The position numbers and the translations under genes are program-made. DNA of 64,000 nucleotides from Lasiodiplodia sp. COLG20 (lineage: Eukaryota; Ascomycota; Dothideomycetes; Botryosphaeriales; Botryosphaeriaceae), in assembly GCA_009801085.1 (NCBI GenBank), contig VNWV01000001.1, positions 558,001 to 622,000 of the forward strand. Direction: 5' to 3'. Positions 1-11,792 of this stretch are shown here, piece after piece. Position 1 is the first letter of the stretch; each line of letters starts with the position of its first letter. The notes under the pieces are model-generated. The model saw nothing but the letters and a program-made list of their open reading frames with translations. It had not been told where the DNA came from and searched no databases.

Positions 1-3000
1 GGATAGCCGGGCTGGACCCACGCAGGCCGGATAGTCAAATTGAGATCGCGGCAGCCCTGTGACTGCTTGGATGGCTTCGACGTGTTGTAGGTGTGAGGCA
101 TGCTGACCTTCAGCGCAGTAGCCGTCTGTTTGAGATGCTGTGAGACGGCCTTTTGCTTGAGCACATGGTCAACTTCGTTGTTGACAATGATTGCCTTGAT
201 CTTATAATCAGCAACCATGTGCAGTAAGGCGGGCGCATCCTCTCCCAGACGGTTCTGGTCCAAAATTGGCATGGGGATTGCGACCAAGCCAAGTACGAAA
301 CAGGCATGGATCGCATACACGAAGTCCTCCGAATGCGTGTACATGAGGACCAGGTGATCGCCGGGGATAACTTTGACCTTGTTTTTCAGATAGATGGCAA
401 CGGATGCGACCTTCAAATCAAACTTGCGCCAGTTTATGCCCTTGCCTTCTTTTCCTCTACCGTCTATTGTGCAATAAGCCAGTTCTTCTGCTTGTCTTGA
501 TACACGCCATTGTATAAGGTCGTGAATGTTGCTGAATTGGTTAAGCGGCGTTGATGTGCGGTCATCAATGACGACTTCACGATAGTCAACTCCAGAGTAT
601 TGCTTGTCTTGCATCATGAGCATGTCCTGACGAGCTGCGGTTGAGAGTGCAGACCAGATCCCGCCAGCAGGATCATCTCCAACAGGGAGATTCTGGACAG
701 CCCGTTCAACGCCAAATTTGACATGGACGCAGGGGAGTTCCCCGCTGTCGAAAGCTTTCCGGCAGAGCATGTTGCCGATTTCTCTTCGTCCGTTCTTGAC
801 CACCCTGGGCAATGTGTTCGGAGCGGTTGTCATAACGCAATAGACACGGAGGTGATGCTCTTGGTAAAGGACGTCCATGACGCGCTCAGAGAGTGAATCC
901 AAGAAGGCAATATCCAATTGACGTGGGGGGCCGCCAGTTGTGGTCGGAGCTGTAGATGCAGCCTGAGTTTCGATCAAAACAATCGGAAGATATTCGCTGT
1001 TGACATGGGAATCAAAAGCGGAGCTATGCTACGTTAATGATATGCGCGTCTGTAGTAGCAAGAATGGCTTACCAGTCATATATCTTCGGAACGGTCTTCA
1101 TGATGCTCACGACAAGGTGTTGCACGAAGAAATAGCGATGTTCCGCTTCTTGCACGCCGTGCTCAACCCATTCGACTCGCTGCCGTATCCTATCCTCGTA
1201 CAGACCCAGAACAAAGATCTTGCCTTCTATGATGCAGCCTAGCAGACCGGTGCGGAGAAATTCAGGCTCAACGAGAACCGGAGTGGGGTTCCCTTCCATG
1301 AATCGGTAGGGGCGTGCATGGAAAATACTTTCTGTATGCTTTGGAAGCGCCCAGAACCCACCTGACAGAGATGGTGAGTCCACCCAGATTTCGCCGATCT
1401 GGTAAGGGGAGCACAGAAGATTTGTCTCGGGGTCGACGAGCGCTAACGTTGCGTCGGGGATAGGATAGCCGAAAGCTCCAACTCGGACTGTGCCGGGCTC
1501 ATTGGATCTCCTCTTCACCTCTTCGCCCATAGCAAGGACAACAACCTCGTTGGTTTTGAGAGCTTCCTTGTCAAGGAGAGCTTCGCTCAGCTCAGTGCGG
1601 CTCTTCTGCTTATTCGACTTCTTCGACGTTGCACCGCCACCACCAATCAAGCTGCTATAGCCATTGGCAGCTGACGCCTCGAGCGCCTTGTCCTTTTCGT
1701 CTTCGGCGTCTTCTGGTTCAGGGTCCACGCTCAGAGGGCACCCCATTCTTTCTTCGCCACCAAGCCAATCTCTGACTGAGATGATCATGCCTCCGTGCTC
1801 TGGCAAGCAAAGTATGGGTGCTACGAGCTCTCGCGCTCTTGGGTTCCGCATGGGACGCAGCCATCTGTCCGCTAGGACTTCATGAAACTCGCAATCGATG
1901 GTCAAAGTGTCGATGAGACATATCTTGACAGAGGAAAAGTTGGGCTCGGTATTCTTTTTGAAATTTCTGGTGGCCATGGGGTCCTGTTGATAATTGTATG
2001 CTGCCCGCTTCAGACCGGGATAGTCCGCAACCATAATAGTAGTCCTGTACTTGGAAATGAGGTGTGCGTACAATCCAGGAGTCTCGACAGTCTTTGGCTC
2101 CATCCAAACAGTCGTGTGCCCTCCATATACGGCGTGAAGGACACCCAAAATCATTCCAGGACCGGAACGAGGATCGAGGTAGCTCAGAATCACTTCTCCG
2201 CCCGTGCTCCTAGGCTGTTGGTTTGGAACAATGAAGTTGCCGTTTCTGTCTCGGAGGTTGGGATTGAACGTGTCGGCTTTCTCCTTCTGCTCGCTGTTGT
2301 TGATAGAAGCAATTATAGCGCTGATGCAAGCCATTTGGTGCATGATGGTACGGTGGCTGAGGACAACGCCGCGCAGATCTCCGGTAGGAGCACGAGAAAA
2401 CTCGATGTACGCCAGATCCGGGACCTGTAGAGGAAGGACTTCATCTTTCTTCTTCGGATGATAACTGCCAAACTCATTCGTTTTCCACCACTCAACACCC
2501 GTGGGCCACTTCTGGCGTGAGTTGCTGATATCCCTCTGGAAGGCCTTCAGGTTGTTGTCCGTGGTCAGCGCCAGATGAGCCTGGGTAGTCGTGAGAAGCA
2601 GACTGAGCCTGTTGTAGTCGTCGACACTGTTCATCGGAACGGCCACAACGCCAGCAATGAAACAGCCCAAAAGAGCAATGGCGAAATCAATGATTTCGCT
2701 ATCCCGGTAGACCAGCGCAACGCGATCTCCCCTATACAGATTACTCTTGTCGCGAATGACCTGTGCAACCTTCTCCGCCTTGCTGCACAGCTTTTCCCAA
2801 GTGATGGACGCGGTTTCTTTGCCCTTGGAATCAAGGACCCAGAAAGCAGCCTGTCTTGCATTTGCGCGTCCGCGATGGCGCAGAACCGCTCCAATATTAT
2901 CGAATTTAGACATTGGAACATTTCCGTTGTGCGGGTCGTATACGGCAAAGGGTACCTCGCGGGGCTCCAGCGGCAATTGACACTCGACTACACTTAGGGG

Positions 3001-3877
3001 AGGCAGTTCGTGTTCCCCTAGCATGGGCGGCGGAATGACGGCGGTTGGAGAGAAGGCATCTCCAGACGAATAGCGATTCGGACCTCCATAGCTGTCCCTG
3101 GATGGATCCTGCATCTGGGCTCCGGCAAAGTCCGAGAAATAACCTTGTTGAGAATCGAGCATGGTGCTCAGGCGACTGGTGCCGCCGGGCGACTGTTCAT
3201 TGTATGTCTGGTGTGCGGCAGGGTTGAAGGCAAAATCCGAGTTCATGAGGGTGCTAGATCGCGAGGGGTTGCCATACATTTCCGGAGTCTGCGGTCGAGG
3301 GATAAAGCTATCGCTGCTGTACGAAGACTGACGTTGCACCACTGAGTTGCGCATGCCTAGCTCCCTTTCCTGGAACCGGCCCACGGGAGTGGGTGGCGGA
3401 ATTTGGTTTGGGTCTTGAGCAGGAAAGTATCCGCCGTTTGGGTTGTAGGGCGACTGGGCGCGCGCGGCATCCTGCTGGGGCGGCAGGCTGATGCTGGGAG
3501 GATTGTAGGCGGCAAAGGAACTTGCGCGATTGTCGCTATACATGGAAAAGGTGCGGCCCTGGTCCAGGCTCGGGGCGCCCGATTGGATCGAGAATGTGCG
3601 GGCAGCATTGCCATCGGTGGGACCCTGGCCAAGGTACTGGGAAAGTAAGAGGGTGCGGCGCTTGTCGTAGCTGCGCGGGGCAATCAGCAAGAAGGACTCT
3701 TCGCACAGGGTGGCGTACGTACCCCTTCTGAGTAATGTCTCCCTCCTGCTCGTCGTGGGCGCGCTGCAGTCAGCCTTACGTCCGAAGTGGCGTTGTCGCA
3801 ATGCCAGGACGCACCTCTAGCTCGCGATCGAGCTCCGCAAGCTGCGCCTGCAGCTCAGGATTCTGGCTCTCGGCCAT
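1..3877 (-). CDS. CPS1: CPS1/DIP2-like protein: DMAP1-binding domain plus adenylate-forming (AMP-binding) domains; 3' part beyond the left edge
   Basis: Exons on the minus strand: 3815-3877, 3723-3763, 1073-3670 and 1-1023 (continues left), giving about 1,240 visible residues in one open frame. The ATG at 3877 starts MAESQNPELQAQL; the two short 5' exons join to give ITQKGYDKRR, a DMAP1-binding-type N terminus. After a low-complexity Pro/Ser/Gln linker comes an AMP-dependent synthetase/ligase-like domain (roughly residues 290-880, with FSRAPTGDLRGVVLSHRT in place of a classical P-loop). A second such domain begins near residue 1000 (GDHLVLMYTHSEDFVYAIHA). Family members (Cochliobolus CPS1, animal DIP2) have this order and are usually about 1,800 aa, so about a third is missing. 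The three introns are 51, 52 and 49 nt. CPS1 is linked to virulence in several fungi; its substrate is not established. Family assignment is confident, activity is not. Confidence 0.93.
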
Positions 3878-4665
3878 GGTGGCATGCGTCACTCGGGCGC
3901 GGGCGTCGGGGCAGTGGTGCGAGCGGAGGGCGCGTGTCGGGGGGCATCTACGGGCGGCGCAGGGAGAGGGGCTGGCGCGTCAATCCGATCGGGCGCGAGA
4001 TGGCAGCGGGCGAAACGTCGCATCCACAGAACATGCGCGCCTTCGGGGCGGAGGGGATGTTGTTGGGCGGAGGCGGACACGAGACCCTGAGAGCGCGGCT
4101 GCGAATGACGTCCGCGTGGGCGTGGACGGCTAGTGCGAAGTCTGAGCACCCGGGCAGCACCAGCGCGATGCGTGAGATCTGAGGAGCGGCAGCTGCAGCA
4201 GCTGTGGAGACGGGCGCGCCGGTGCCTCACTAGAACATCAGGGGCGTTCTAGAAATAGAGCAAAACCGTTGGACATTGAGCGCAACCCCAGCACCTCCGC
4301 CGCGTCCCATTGTCCGGCGCGTCCGCGACCACCCGCCAGGCCCCAGACGCTGGGCTTCCGGCATCCGCGCGGCAGCTAAGGTTCCAAGCAATTCAGACGC
4401 GGCACGTGACTCTAGCTTTCTCGGGAGCCGCCCGGGCGGCGGCGGCACTTTGGGCTGCGGTCGCCGCCTGTGCGTCTGAACCTCGGCACGGGAGCCGGTG
4501 CGAAGCGAATCACCGCAACCTTGGCGCTCCGTCAGCCGCCTTCACAAGTCAACGCTCGTCGTAGCTAGCCAGCACCATGTGAACGCTCGGCCGTATCGCT
4601 GTCCTCATAACCCGCCCGTCCCTCCTCTGTGCTCCGACGAGTGACGTTTGTGTGCACCTGTCACC
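3878..4665. promoter_or_regulatory. Divergent promoter region between the CPS1-like gene and the acyl-CoA thioesterase
   Basis: This 788-base GC-rich stretch lies between two divergently starting genes and has no convincing coding exon. The small open frames in it are short and of biased composition. It must hold the 5' leaders and promoters of both genes. A CCTCGG hexamer lies at 4481-4486 and is listed separately. Confidence 0.6.
4481..4486 (+). promoter_or_regulatory. CCTCGG hexamer upstream of the peroxisomal thioesterase (candidate FarA/FarB site)
   Basis: The hexamer CCTCGG lies about 180 bases before the thioesterase ATG. In Aspergillus the zinc-cluster regulators FarA and FarB recognise this core in genes for fatty-acid breakdown and peroxisomes. 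A 6-mer occurs often by chance in GC-rich DNA, and others exist in this window, so this is only a candidate. Confidence 0.3.
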
Positions 4666-5830
4666 ATGTCGACCCTTATCAAGCCGCCGCCCATCGACTC
4701 CTCCAAGTCTGCTATCGAGCAGATGCTCGACTTGACCCAGCTCACTCCGATAGACCCCGACTTGTTCACCAACACCCAGCCCCTATGGCATCCGCCCGGC
4801 GCCCGTGGCATCTTCGGCGGCGCCATTATCGCCCAGTGTCTTGCTGCCGCCCAGCGCACCATCCCCGAAGACTTTAGCATTCACTCGATGCACTGCTACT
4901 TCGTCCTGGCCGGCGACTCCGAGATCCCCGTCATATACCACGTTGAGCACGTACGAGAGGGCAGGTCATTTGCGACGCGCACTGTGCAGGCCCGGCAGCG
5001 CGGCAGGGTCATATTCACCACGACGCTGTCCTTCGTCAAGATGAACAGCGCAGGCAAGAGGAAGGTCGAGCATGCCTTTGCCATGCCCGAAGTGCCTGGG
5101 CCAAGTGAAGAAGAATCACGGCTCCATGCGAATGACGATGACCAGCCGTTCGAGAGCCAGCGGATTGACATTGGCAACAGTGCGCATCCAAAGACACCCG
5201 AGGCTCTTGAACCGTATACTAATCATGGGACAGATGACTCGCCGTACCCGCATGAGAAGAGGTGCAGGCAATGGATCCGGGCGCGCGGGACTATATCGCC
5301 CTCAGGCGGCCATCAGGCACATCTCTCTGCCATTGCATACATGTCTGACAGTTTCCTGATAGGTACCGTCGCTCGCGTGCACGGAGTGTGGACGTTCAAG
5401 TCGCAGCGGGGCGGACGGCCGACCATCGATGAGGAAACGCTCCGGAAGATGCTCCACGAGGATGAAGAGAAGGTGAAGCGCATTCCCGGAATGACTGACC
5501 ATGTAATCAAGGGTCTGCGCGCCGGTAAGACCCTTGCAGAGGCTGAGGAAGATAGGCCGGAGATTGGCATGATGGTCAGTTTAGACCACTCGATATACTT
5601 CCACAGTCCGCGGGACTTCAGAGCGGACGAGTGGATGTTCACTGAGATGGAGAGCCCCTGGGCGGGCGACGGGAGAGGACTGGCCATCTCCAAAATCTGG
5701 AGCAAGGACGGCAAGCTCATCGCTACTTGCGTGCAAGAGGTGAGTCACCTGTGTGTACTACCGAGAGTCCCTGCACTGACATTCCCAGGGTGTTGTCCGC
5801 TTGAAGCAGCCAGCCGAGAGCAAGCTGTAG
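4666..5830 (+). CDS. Peroxisomal acyl-CoA thioesterase (TesB/ACOT8 family, C-terminal SKL)
   Basis: Exons 4666-5739 and 5789-5830, 371 aa, with one 49-nt intron. The start at 4666 has a good context (caccATGt). Two hot-dog halves are visible: an N-terminal one around GIFGGAIIAQCLAAAQ and LSIHSMHCYF-like FSIHSMHCYFVLAGD, and a C-terminal one around SLDHSIYFHSP and GLAISKIWSKDGKLIATCVQEG. The Asp of SLDH and the Gln of CVQEG fit the TesB catalytic set; the middle Ser/Thr lies in the ESPWAGDGRG region. Splicing restores the end AESKL-stop, a canonical type 1 peroxisomal targeting signal that is lost if the intron is retained. The enzyme should hydrolyse acyl-CoA to free acid and CoA in peroxisomes beside beta-oxidation. 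Length fits fungal TES1-type enzymes (about 320-370 aa). Confidence 0.93.
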
Positions 5831-6382
5831 ATTTGGCGCGCCTCGGCGCTATTTGAAGCGCCGTCGAAGCTATCTAGAGGTGTCGGTGGTAGATCCGAGA
5901 GGCTGTCCCTTTTCTTAAGCCGATGTTTGATTCCCCAGGCGCTTTGTTGCGGAAAGATGTGGAGGCAGACGGAGCTTGGAGTTACGCAATGGTGCCCTGT
6001 CTGACTCTACCATTTTTATTATACGGATAGACTTCATTTCAAACTCTAGACAGCGTCGCTGGCAAGCACCAACACGGGTGGTGTGATATCGGGCATGCAG
6101 CATGTCCAATTGAGGAGGCTGCCTCGTGTAGCGCGAAAGTAATGGCATTATTGGACTTTTTCATTGGGTGTTCCTGAAATCGGCGGCGTTGGTTGGCAGG
6201 GGCCCGGTGTCGGCGCGGGGGAATAGCGGGGCTGCAATGCATGCATAGCGGCATTGGCGGGCTTTGAGCCGTAGCGTGGTAGCGCCCCTCGTGAGTCAAT
6301 CCAACTTTTTGACGTCGCCATGCCAGCACTTCTTTAACTCCTCGTCCCCAGGCAAATTTTGTACCCCAACACATCCGCCACC
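5831..6382. promoter_or_regulatory. Intergenic region: 3' end of the thioesterase and LEU4 promoter
   Basis: No credible exon is seen in these 552 bases. The right half is the LEU4 promoter and leader and contains a CCG-N4-CGG element at 6204-6213, listed separately. Confidence 0.5.
6204..6213. promoter_or_regulatory. CCG-N4-CGG element, candidate Leu3-type binding site for LEU4
   Basis: The decamer CCGGTGTCGG lies about 170 bases before the LEU4 ATG. Leu3 of yeast and LeuB of Aspergillus are zinc-cluster proteins that bind everted CCG-N4-CGG half-sites and control leucine-pathway genes in response to alpha-isopropylmalate, the product of this enzyme. The spacing matches the consensus exactly. 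The functional role is inferred from position and gene identity. Confidence 0.45.
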
Positions 6383-8386
6383 ATGCCTATGCTCAAAGAT
6401 CCTTCGACAAAATACAAGGCCTTCAAGCCTCTCAACCTCCCCGACCGCCAATGGCCGTCAAAGACCATCCAGAAGCCGCCGCGCTGGCTCTCCACTGATT
6501 TGCGCGATGGCAACCAGTCACTCGTCGACCCCATGGTACGCCCATTTCCAGCTCTGGGCGGGCGCTTTTCCTCTGACATTTTCCTGTAGGACGGCGACCA
6601 GAAGTGGGACTACTTCAACATGCTGGTCAAGCTTGGTTACAAGGAGATTGAGGTCTCTTTCCCTTCGGCGTCGCAAACCGACTTCGACTTCACCCAGAAG
6701 CTCGTCCGCACTCCCGGTATCGTTCCGGATGATGTCTGGCTCCAGGTCCTGTCGCCGTGCCGCAAGGAGCTCATTCGCCGCACTGTCGACTCGCTCAAAG
6801 GCGCGAAGAAGGCCATCCTTCACCTGTACCTCGCGACCAGCCCATGCTTCCAGCAGATTGTTTTCAACATGAACAACGAGCAGACCAAGGCCCTGGCGGT
6901 GGAGTGCACTCAGTACGCGAGGTCCATCACCAAGGACGACCCCGACCAGGCAGGCACCGAGTGGGCCTACGAGTTCTCCCCGGAGACCTTCTCTGACTCT
7001 AACCCCGACTTTGCCCTTGAGGTCTGCGAGGCCGTCAAGGCTGCCTGGGAACCCACCGTCGAGACCCCGATCATCTTCAACCTTCCTGCGACCGTCGAGA
7101 TGGCTACCCCTAACGTCTACGCCGACCAGATCGAATACTTCTGCCGTAACATCTCCGAGAGGGAGAAGGTCTGTGTCTCCCTCCACCCTCACAACGACCG
7201 CGGCTGCGCTGTCGCCGCCGCCGAGCTGGCACAGATGGCCGGCGCAGACAGAGTAGAGGGCACTCTGTTCGGAAACGGCGAGAGAACTGGAAATGTTGAT
7301 CTCGTCACCCTGGGCCTCAACCTCTACACTCAGGGAATCCACCCCAAGATTGATTTCTCCGACCTTCCGGCCGTCATCGACGTGGTTGAGAAGAGCAACA
7401 AGATCCCTGTCCACGCTAGGGCGCCTTATGGCGGCCAGTTGGTCGTCTGTGCTTTCAGCGGTTCTCACCAGGACGCCATCAAGAAGGGCTTCCAGAAGCG
7501 CAAGGTCGAGGGCGCAACCGACTCGAGCTACTGGCAGGTTCCGTACCTGCCTCTCGATCCCCAGGATATCGGACGTACCTACGAGGCCATTATCCGCGTC
7601 AACTCCCAGTCTGGCAAGGGAGGTGTCGCCTGGATCATTCAGCGTGAGCTCGAGCTCGACCTTCCCCGTGGCCTTCAGGTCGCTTTCTCCAAGATCATTC
7701 AGAAGCAGACGGATGCTCTTGGACGTGAGCTTCTTCCGACCGAGATCACGAAGCTCTTCAAGGATTCGTATCACCTCGAGAAGAACCCAAGGTTCACCCT
7801 CATCGATTACGACATTCTCACCGACCGTTCAGTATCACCTGCTCCGGGCGGGGATGGCAAGATGCCCAGCAGCAAGAATCTCAAGAGGTTGTTCTCTGGT
7901 GTCATCGAGATCGACGGCCAGCAGCACAAGATCAAGGGTGTGGGCAACGGTGCCATTTCATCTCTTGCCAACGCCCTGAAGTCTCTCGGCATTGAGCTCG
8001 ATGTCACCGAGTACAAGGAGCACGCCGTGGGTGAGGGCCGCGAGGGTCAACAGCAGGCCGCCACGTACATTGAGTGCTCTACCCCCTCATCCAACCAGAA
8101 GGTGTGGGGTGTCGGCATTCACGAAGATGTGGTCCAGGCATCCCTCATCGCTTTGTTGTCCGCTGCATCGTCTGTAAGTCCGGCCGAAGAGCCCATATCA
8201 AGGAAAAGCTAACAATTGTGCCAGTTCCTCGCATCCCGACCAAGCACACCTATTCCTTTCCGCCCAAAGCAGCACGGAGAAGCGCTCGCCCCTTCGGACA
8301 TCTCGCCTCTGAGGACATCTTCGAGTGCAAATGGCCCGAGCTCTCTTGTTGCAAATCTTGAAAAGCAAATCAACGGTGATCACTAA
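6383..8386 (+). CDS. LEU4: 2-isopropylmalate synthase (first committed step of leucine synthesis)
   Basis: Exons 6383-6535, 6590-8173 and 8225-8386, 632 aa, with introns of 54 and 51 nt. It condenses acetyl-CoA with 2-ketoisovalerate to 2-isopropylmalate. Visible motifs are LRDGNQSL (residues 40-47, metal-binding Asp), [13 protein letters not shown] (around 249-261, metal-binding His pair) and [10 protein letters not shown] (around 279). The C-terminal LeuA dimer/regulatory domain, site of leucine feedback in the family, starts near [20 protein letters not shown]. Length suits fungal Leu4-type enzymes. The N terminus before [13 protein letters not shown] is only a dozen residues and not an obvious mitochondrial presequence, so localisation is left open. 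The last exon encodes a Ser/Pro-rich tail ending EKQINGDH. Start chosen at ccaccATG. Confidence 0.97.
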
Positions 8387-8795
8387 ACGGTCAGGGTTGA
8401 AAAAGCGTGTTGCATCTTTCTGTTTTTATTTTGGTGCGCAGCATTTTATGCCTGCCGGGGAAAAAATCATCATGATCTTGCACATTATCACGAGCATGGG
8501 GGCGTTAGTCAACCAAATTGTTTACTATTAAAAAGTCATCTAATATATTTCCATGGACTACGGCCTTTGATCTCTGGTTAAGCAGTGCCCCACGTTCTGT
8601 CTGTGCGCGATTGCCCAACGAAGCTGCGCTAGCAGGGATGATGTTCAGCCGAGGTATGTTGGCGAGCTAGTAATCATCAGATCGTGGGGTAACACTATTC
8701 GCCTCGGGAGTATTATCTCCGTCTTCGTGAGCATCATTCTACCTGTGCCTCGCTGCTCACCTCTCCCCAGTCAACAACATCGTCACAGGCCAAAA
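8387..8795. promoter_or_regulatory. Intergenic region: LEU4 3' flank and SDR promoter
   Basis: No coding exon is supported in these 409 bases. The first part is AT-rich, as expected of a 3' UTR and polyadenylation region. The second part leads into the SDR gene and includes a CCTCGG hexamer at 8702-8707. Confidence 0.45.
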
Positions 8796-9766
8796 ATGGG
8801 TTCGGCACAGCAAGACGTCCAATTGAAAGACTTCAACAGCATCTTTCGTCTCGATGGCAAGGTAGCTGTCGTGACGGGCGGTTCTCGTGGCCTGGGTCTA
8901 CACGCCGCATCTGGGTGAGTACGCGTCCGCATGGTCGAAGAGAAATGGCATCCAGCTGACTCTGCTTTCGAAGCCTCCTCCAGGCCGGCTGCTCGAAAGT
9001 CTTCATCACTTCCCGCAAGGCCAAAGCGTGCGAGGAAGCCTGCGCAGCACTCAACGCGCTCCCGAATAAACACCCTTCCGCTAAGGCTATCTCGGTGCCG
9101 GCAGACAGCAGCAAAATCTCCGAGATTGAGCGGCTCGTGGCCGAGGTTGCGAAGCACACGGATAAGGTCGACATTTTGTTCGCCAATGCGGGCGCAACAT
9201 GGGGCTCGAAGTTCGATGATCACCCCGATAATGCGTTCGGCAAAGTTATGGACTTGAATGTGAAGAGCGTATTCTTCACGATCCAGAAGTATGTTCAATT
9301 TTTCCAGCCCATCATACGATATGGTGTGACTGACAAGATATGCTCCAGGTTCGCACCCCTCCTCGAAAAGGCAGCCGGGCCCTCATCGCCGGCGCGCGTC
9401 ATCGTAACGGGCTCGACAGCAGGCGTGGGAATTGGAAGCACGGGGGCGAACAGCACACCGGCCTACTCGGCGTCGAAGGCAGCAGTACTGCACCTCGCGC
9501 GCAACCTCGCGGTCGAGCTGGGCCCGCGTGGCATCCTCGTCAACGGCATCGCGCCTGGCTTCTTCCCGTCCAAGATGGCCAACGGGCTGATGGAGGCGTC
9601 GGGCGGTCAGGAGAGGTTGGCTGCCAGCAACGCGAACCGCCGGCTCGGGCAGCCCGAAGACATCGCAGCTGCGGTCGTGTACTTGAGCAGTAGGGCGTCG
9701 GGGCACGTAAACGGGGACACGCTTGTGCTGGATGGAGGCCAAGTGCTGGTTAGACCATCGCTCTGA
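8796..9766 (+). CDS. Short-chain dehydrogenase/reductase (SDR), RhlG-like subgroup
   Basis: Exons 8796-8914, 8974-9288 and 9349-9766, 283 aa, with introns of 59 and 60 nt. The acceptor at 8973 was chosen because it yields the unbroken SDR run SGLLQAGCSKVFITSRKA. Classical SDR motifs are present: the cofactor loop TGGSRGLG (residues 27-34), NAG in LFANAGATWGS, the catalytic Ser in TGSTAGVG and the YSASK pair (Tyr, Lys). The Arg after TS in VFITSRK suggests NADPH use (inference). The closest partner in the window is the SDR at 48040, with the similar strand VYISSRDAKACD. That one ends in AKL, this one in RPSL, so no peroxisomal signal is visible here. The substrate cannot be told from sequence. 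Confidence 0.92.
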
Positions 9767-10217
9767 TGGATTAGAGCTTAAGGATTTTTTTTTTTAGCAC
9801 CAAATTCATGCTAATTCGAACTCCCGAAGCTAGTTTCCAAATCCCGCTTGTAGCCGAAACCACGGCCGCCCGACCCCGCATTGCTCGGCGGAACGGCCGG
9901 CCACTAATTGATAGCAGCGCTCTGATCGCGTTCAGAAGCCGATCAAATACTCATAATTAAGAACCACTCCTCGCGCCAGCGCATCCAGAACCGCCGAACC
10001 AGCCACGTTCGGCCTCATCGGCGACTCATTCAGGCTACCGGCAGCGCAATCGGCAACGCCCTTGACGTTCCGGAGCTATCGATGGCCCAAAAAGAAAATT
10101 GTTATAACCACCACTGCCCCGCTATCTGTGCTCTACCTCTGGCTCTTTCATCCCCGCAACAACAAGAAGCCCTCAATTGAAGCCTTTCGCTCTACTACCT
10201 TCTAAAAGCAGTCCACC
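9767..10217. promoter_or_regulatory. Intergenic region between the SDR and the DUF1989 gene
   Basis: These 451 bases contain a T-run just after the SDR stop (about 9786-9795), probably part of its 3' end. No exon is supported. Confidence 0.4.
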
Positions 10218-11423
10218 ATGGCTCTCCCGCCCTACAAATCGTCCCCCAACCCCCCCGTCCCGGCCTACCTGCCCGACTCCCCCTCCAGCATCCTGCACCC
10301 ACCCACGGAGCTCTACTCGCGCATCGCCGCCACCGCCAGCAGCCCGTCGTCGTCGCCAGACCAGCCGTCCCAGCGCTCGCTCGTCAGCAGCCTCACGATC
10401 CCGCCGCGCAGCGGGGCGGCGTGGCACGTTCCGGCAGGCAGCGTGTTCCGGCTCAGCACCCCGGCGGGCCCGCAGGTGGGCGACCTGAACGTGTGGAGCG
10501 CTACCAATGCGCGCGAGCGCTTCTGGGCCAGCCGCACGCGCCAGCTGCACGCCAGCCACGTGAGCACCGGCGACCGCCTGTGGAGTTGTCTGCCGTACAT
10601 GCGCCCGCTGTGCGGCATCGTCGCCGACTCGCTGGGTAGGGAAGGGCTGGGGAGGTGGGGTACCGCTGTGGGGGATGGGGATGGGAAGGAGAAGGGGGTT
10701 GAGGAGGGGGAAAGGGGCAGGAGTAGGTGGGGGGGCAGGTGCCATGATTTGCTGGGGACGAGGTGCGATCCTTATGGTGAGTTTGCATTCTTTTCTCGTT
10801 CCCTTTTTTCTTCAATTCTTGCATTCCTGCGCGTTTGCGTTCTTCGGGTTAGCAAAAGGGGCGTCGACCAGGAAGATTACGATCACTTAGGGCCCGTTCA
10901 AAAAGGGCTCTCTCAGAGGGAGAAGAAGAAGAGCTGACTCGGGCATTCGATGTTGACAGTCAACCGCATGCTCACTGGCCGCACCTACAACTACCACTGC
11001 CACTCCAACCTCGTCCGCGCCGTGCTCCCCTACGGTCTCACCGAGTCCGACGTCCATGACGTTCTCAATGTCTTCCAGGTCACCGGCCTCGACGAGAAGG
11101 GCCGCTACTTCATGGAGGCCTCGCCCTCCCAGCCCGACGACTTCATCGAGTTCTTCGCCGAGCAGGACCTGTTGTGCGCCCTGAGCACCTGCCCTGGCGG
11201 TGATCTGAGCGAGTGGGGCTGGGTCGGCGTCCGCGACGGCGAGACGGAGGAGGGAGAGGGCGCCCGCAAGATGAGGGAGACGTGCAGGCCAATCAAGGTC
11301 GAGGTCTTCAAGATTGCGGATCATGTGAGGGATCAGGTGCTGGAGGGATGGGTGCCGCCCGCCGCTAGCGATTACGCTGGATGCCATGGGCTGGGCGTCC
11401 CGCTAGGAGAAAAGAGAGAATGA
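10218..11423 (+). CDS. DUF1989 (urea carboxylase-associated) domain protein
   Basis: Exons 10218-10776 and 10960-11423, 340 aa, joined by a 183-nt intron (GTGAGT...GACAG) that restores RCDPYVNRMLTGRTYN. The DUF1989 hallmarks are a Gly/Pro-rich beta region (FRLSTPAGPQVGDLNVW), the cysteine/histidine segment YHCHSNLVRAV, NVFQVTGLDEKG, and the acidic/Cys-containing FFAEQDLLCALSTCPGGDL. Bacterial relatives sit with urea carboxylase; in fungi the role is not established. A stretch of about 30 residues rich in Gly, Glu and Arg (about 140-170, encoded by a G-rich run at 10635-10740) interrupts the usual spacing before the HDLLGTRCDPY motif; it may be a real expansion or an unrecognised intron. Soluble, no targeting signal seen. 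Confidence 0.85.
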
Positions 11424-11792
11424 AGACGAGGATAAAGAGTGATCACGACAATCGAAAAAGAGAAGGTTCATGAAAATTCCCTTGGTTTCTTTCTACCATA
11501 CCGCTAGAGTACAAACGAAGGATGGAGAGGAAACTTGAGGCCCGGTACGAGAGCTGATGCTAGAATTTTACCTCAAACGCCTCGCTGAACGAAAAGAATG
11601 GAGAATGGCAAGGTATGGATACCTAATGACTCTTTGAGAGCAGATACGTGTGGTGGACCGATAGGGAAGATACAGAAGGCGATAGAATCAAGCTTCTGGC
11701 CGAAAACGTGCTGCCTCTTCTCCACCCAAGATAACTGAAAGAAGTCTCCTGGCGGCCTCAGCACTCTCACTGTTCCACTTGATCTACTTACA
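11424..11792. other. Intergenic region between convergent genes
   Basis: These 369 bases separate the 3' ends of the DUF1989 gene and the convergent repeat-module gene. Nothing beyond shared 3' UTR and terminator function is suggested. Confidence 0.4.

Noticed and set aside
6518..7774. Minus-strand frame of 418 codons
   Set aside because: Antisense to LEU4 exons; Leu/Asp/Val-rich mirror frame.
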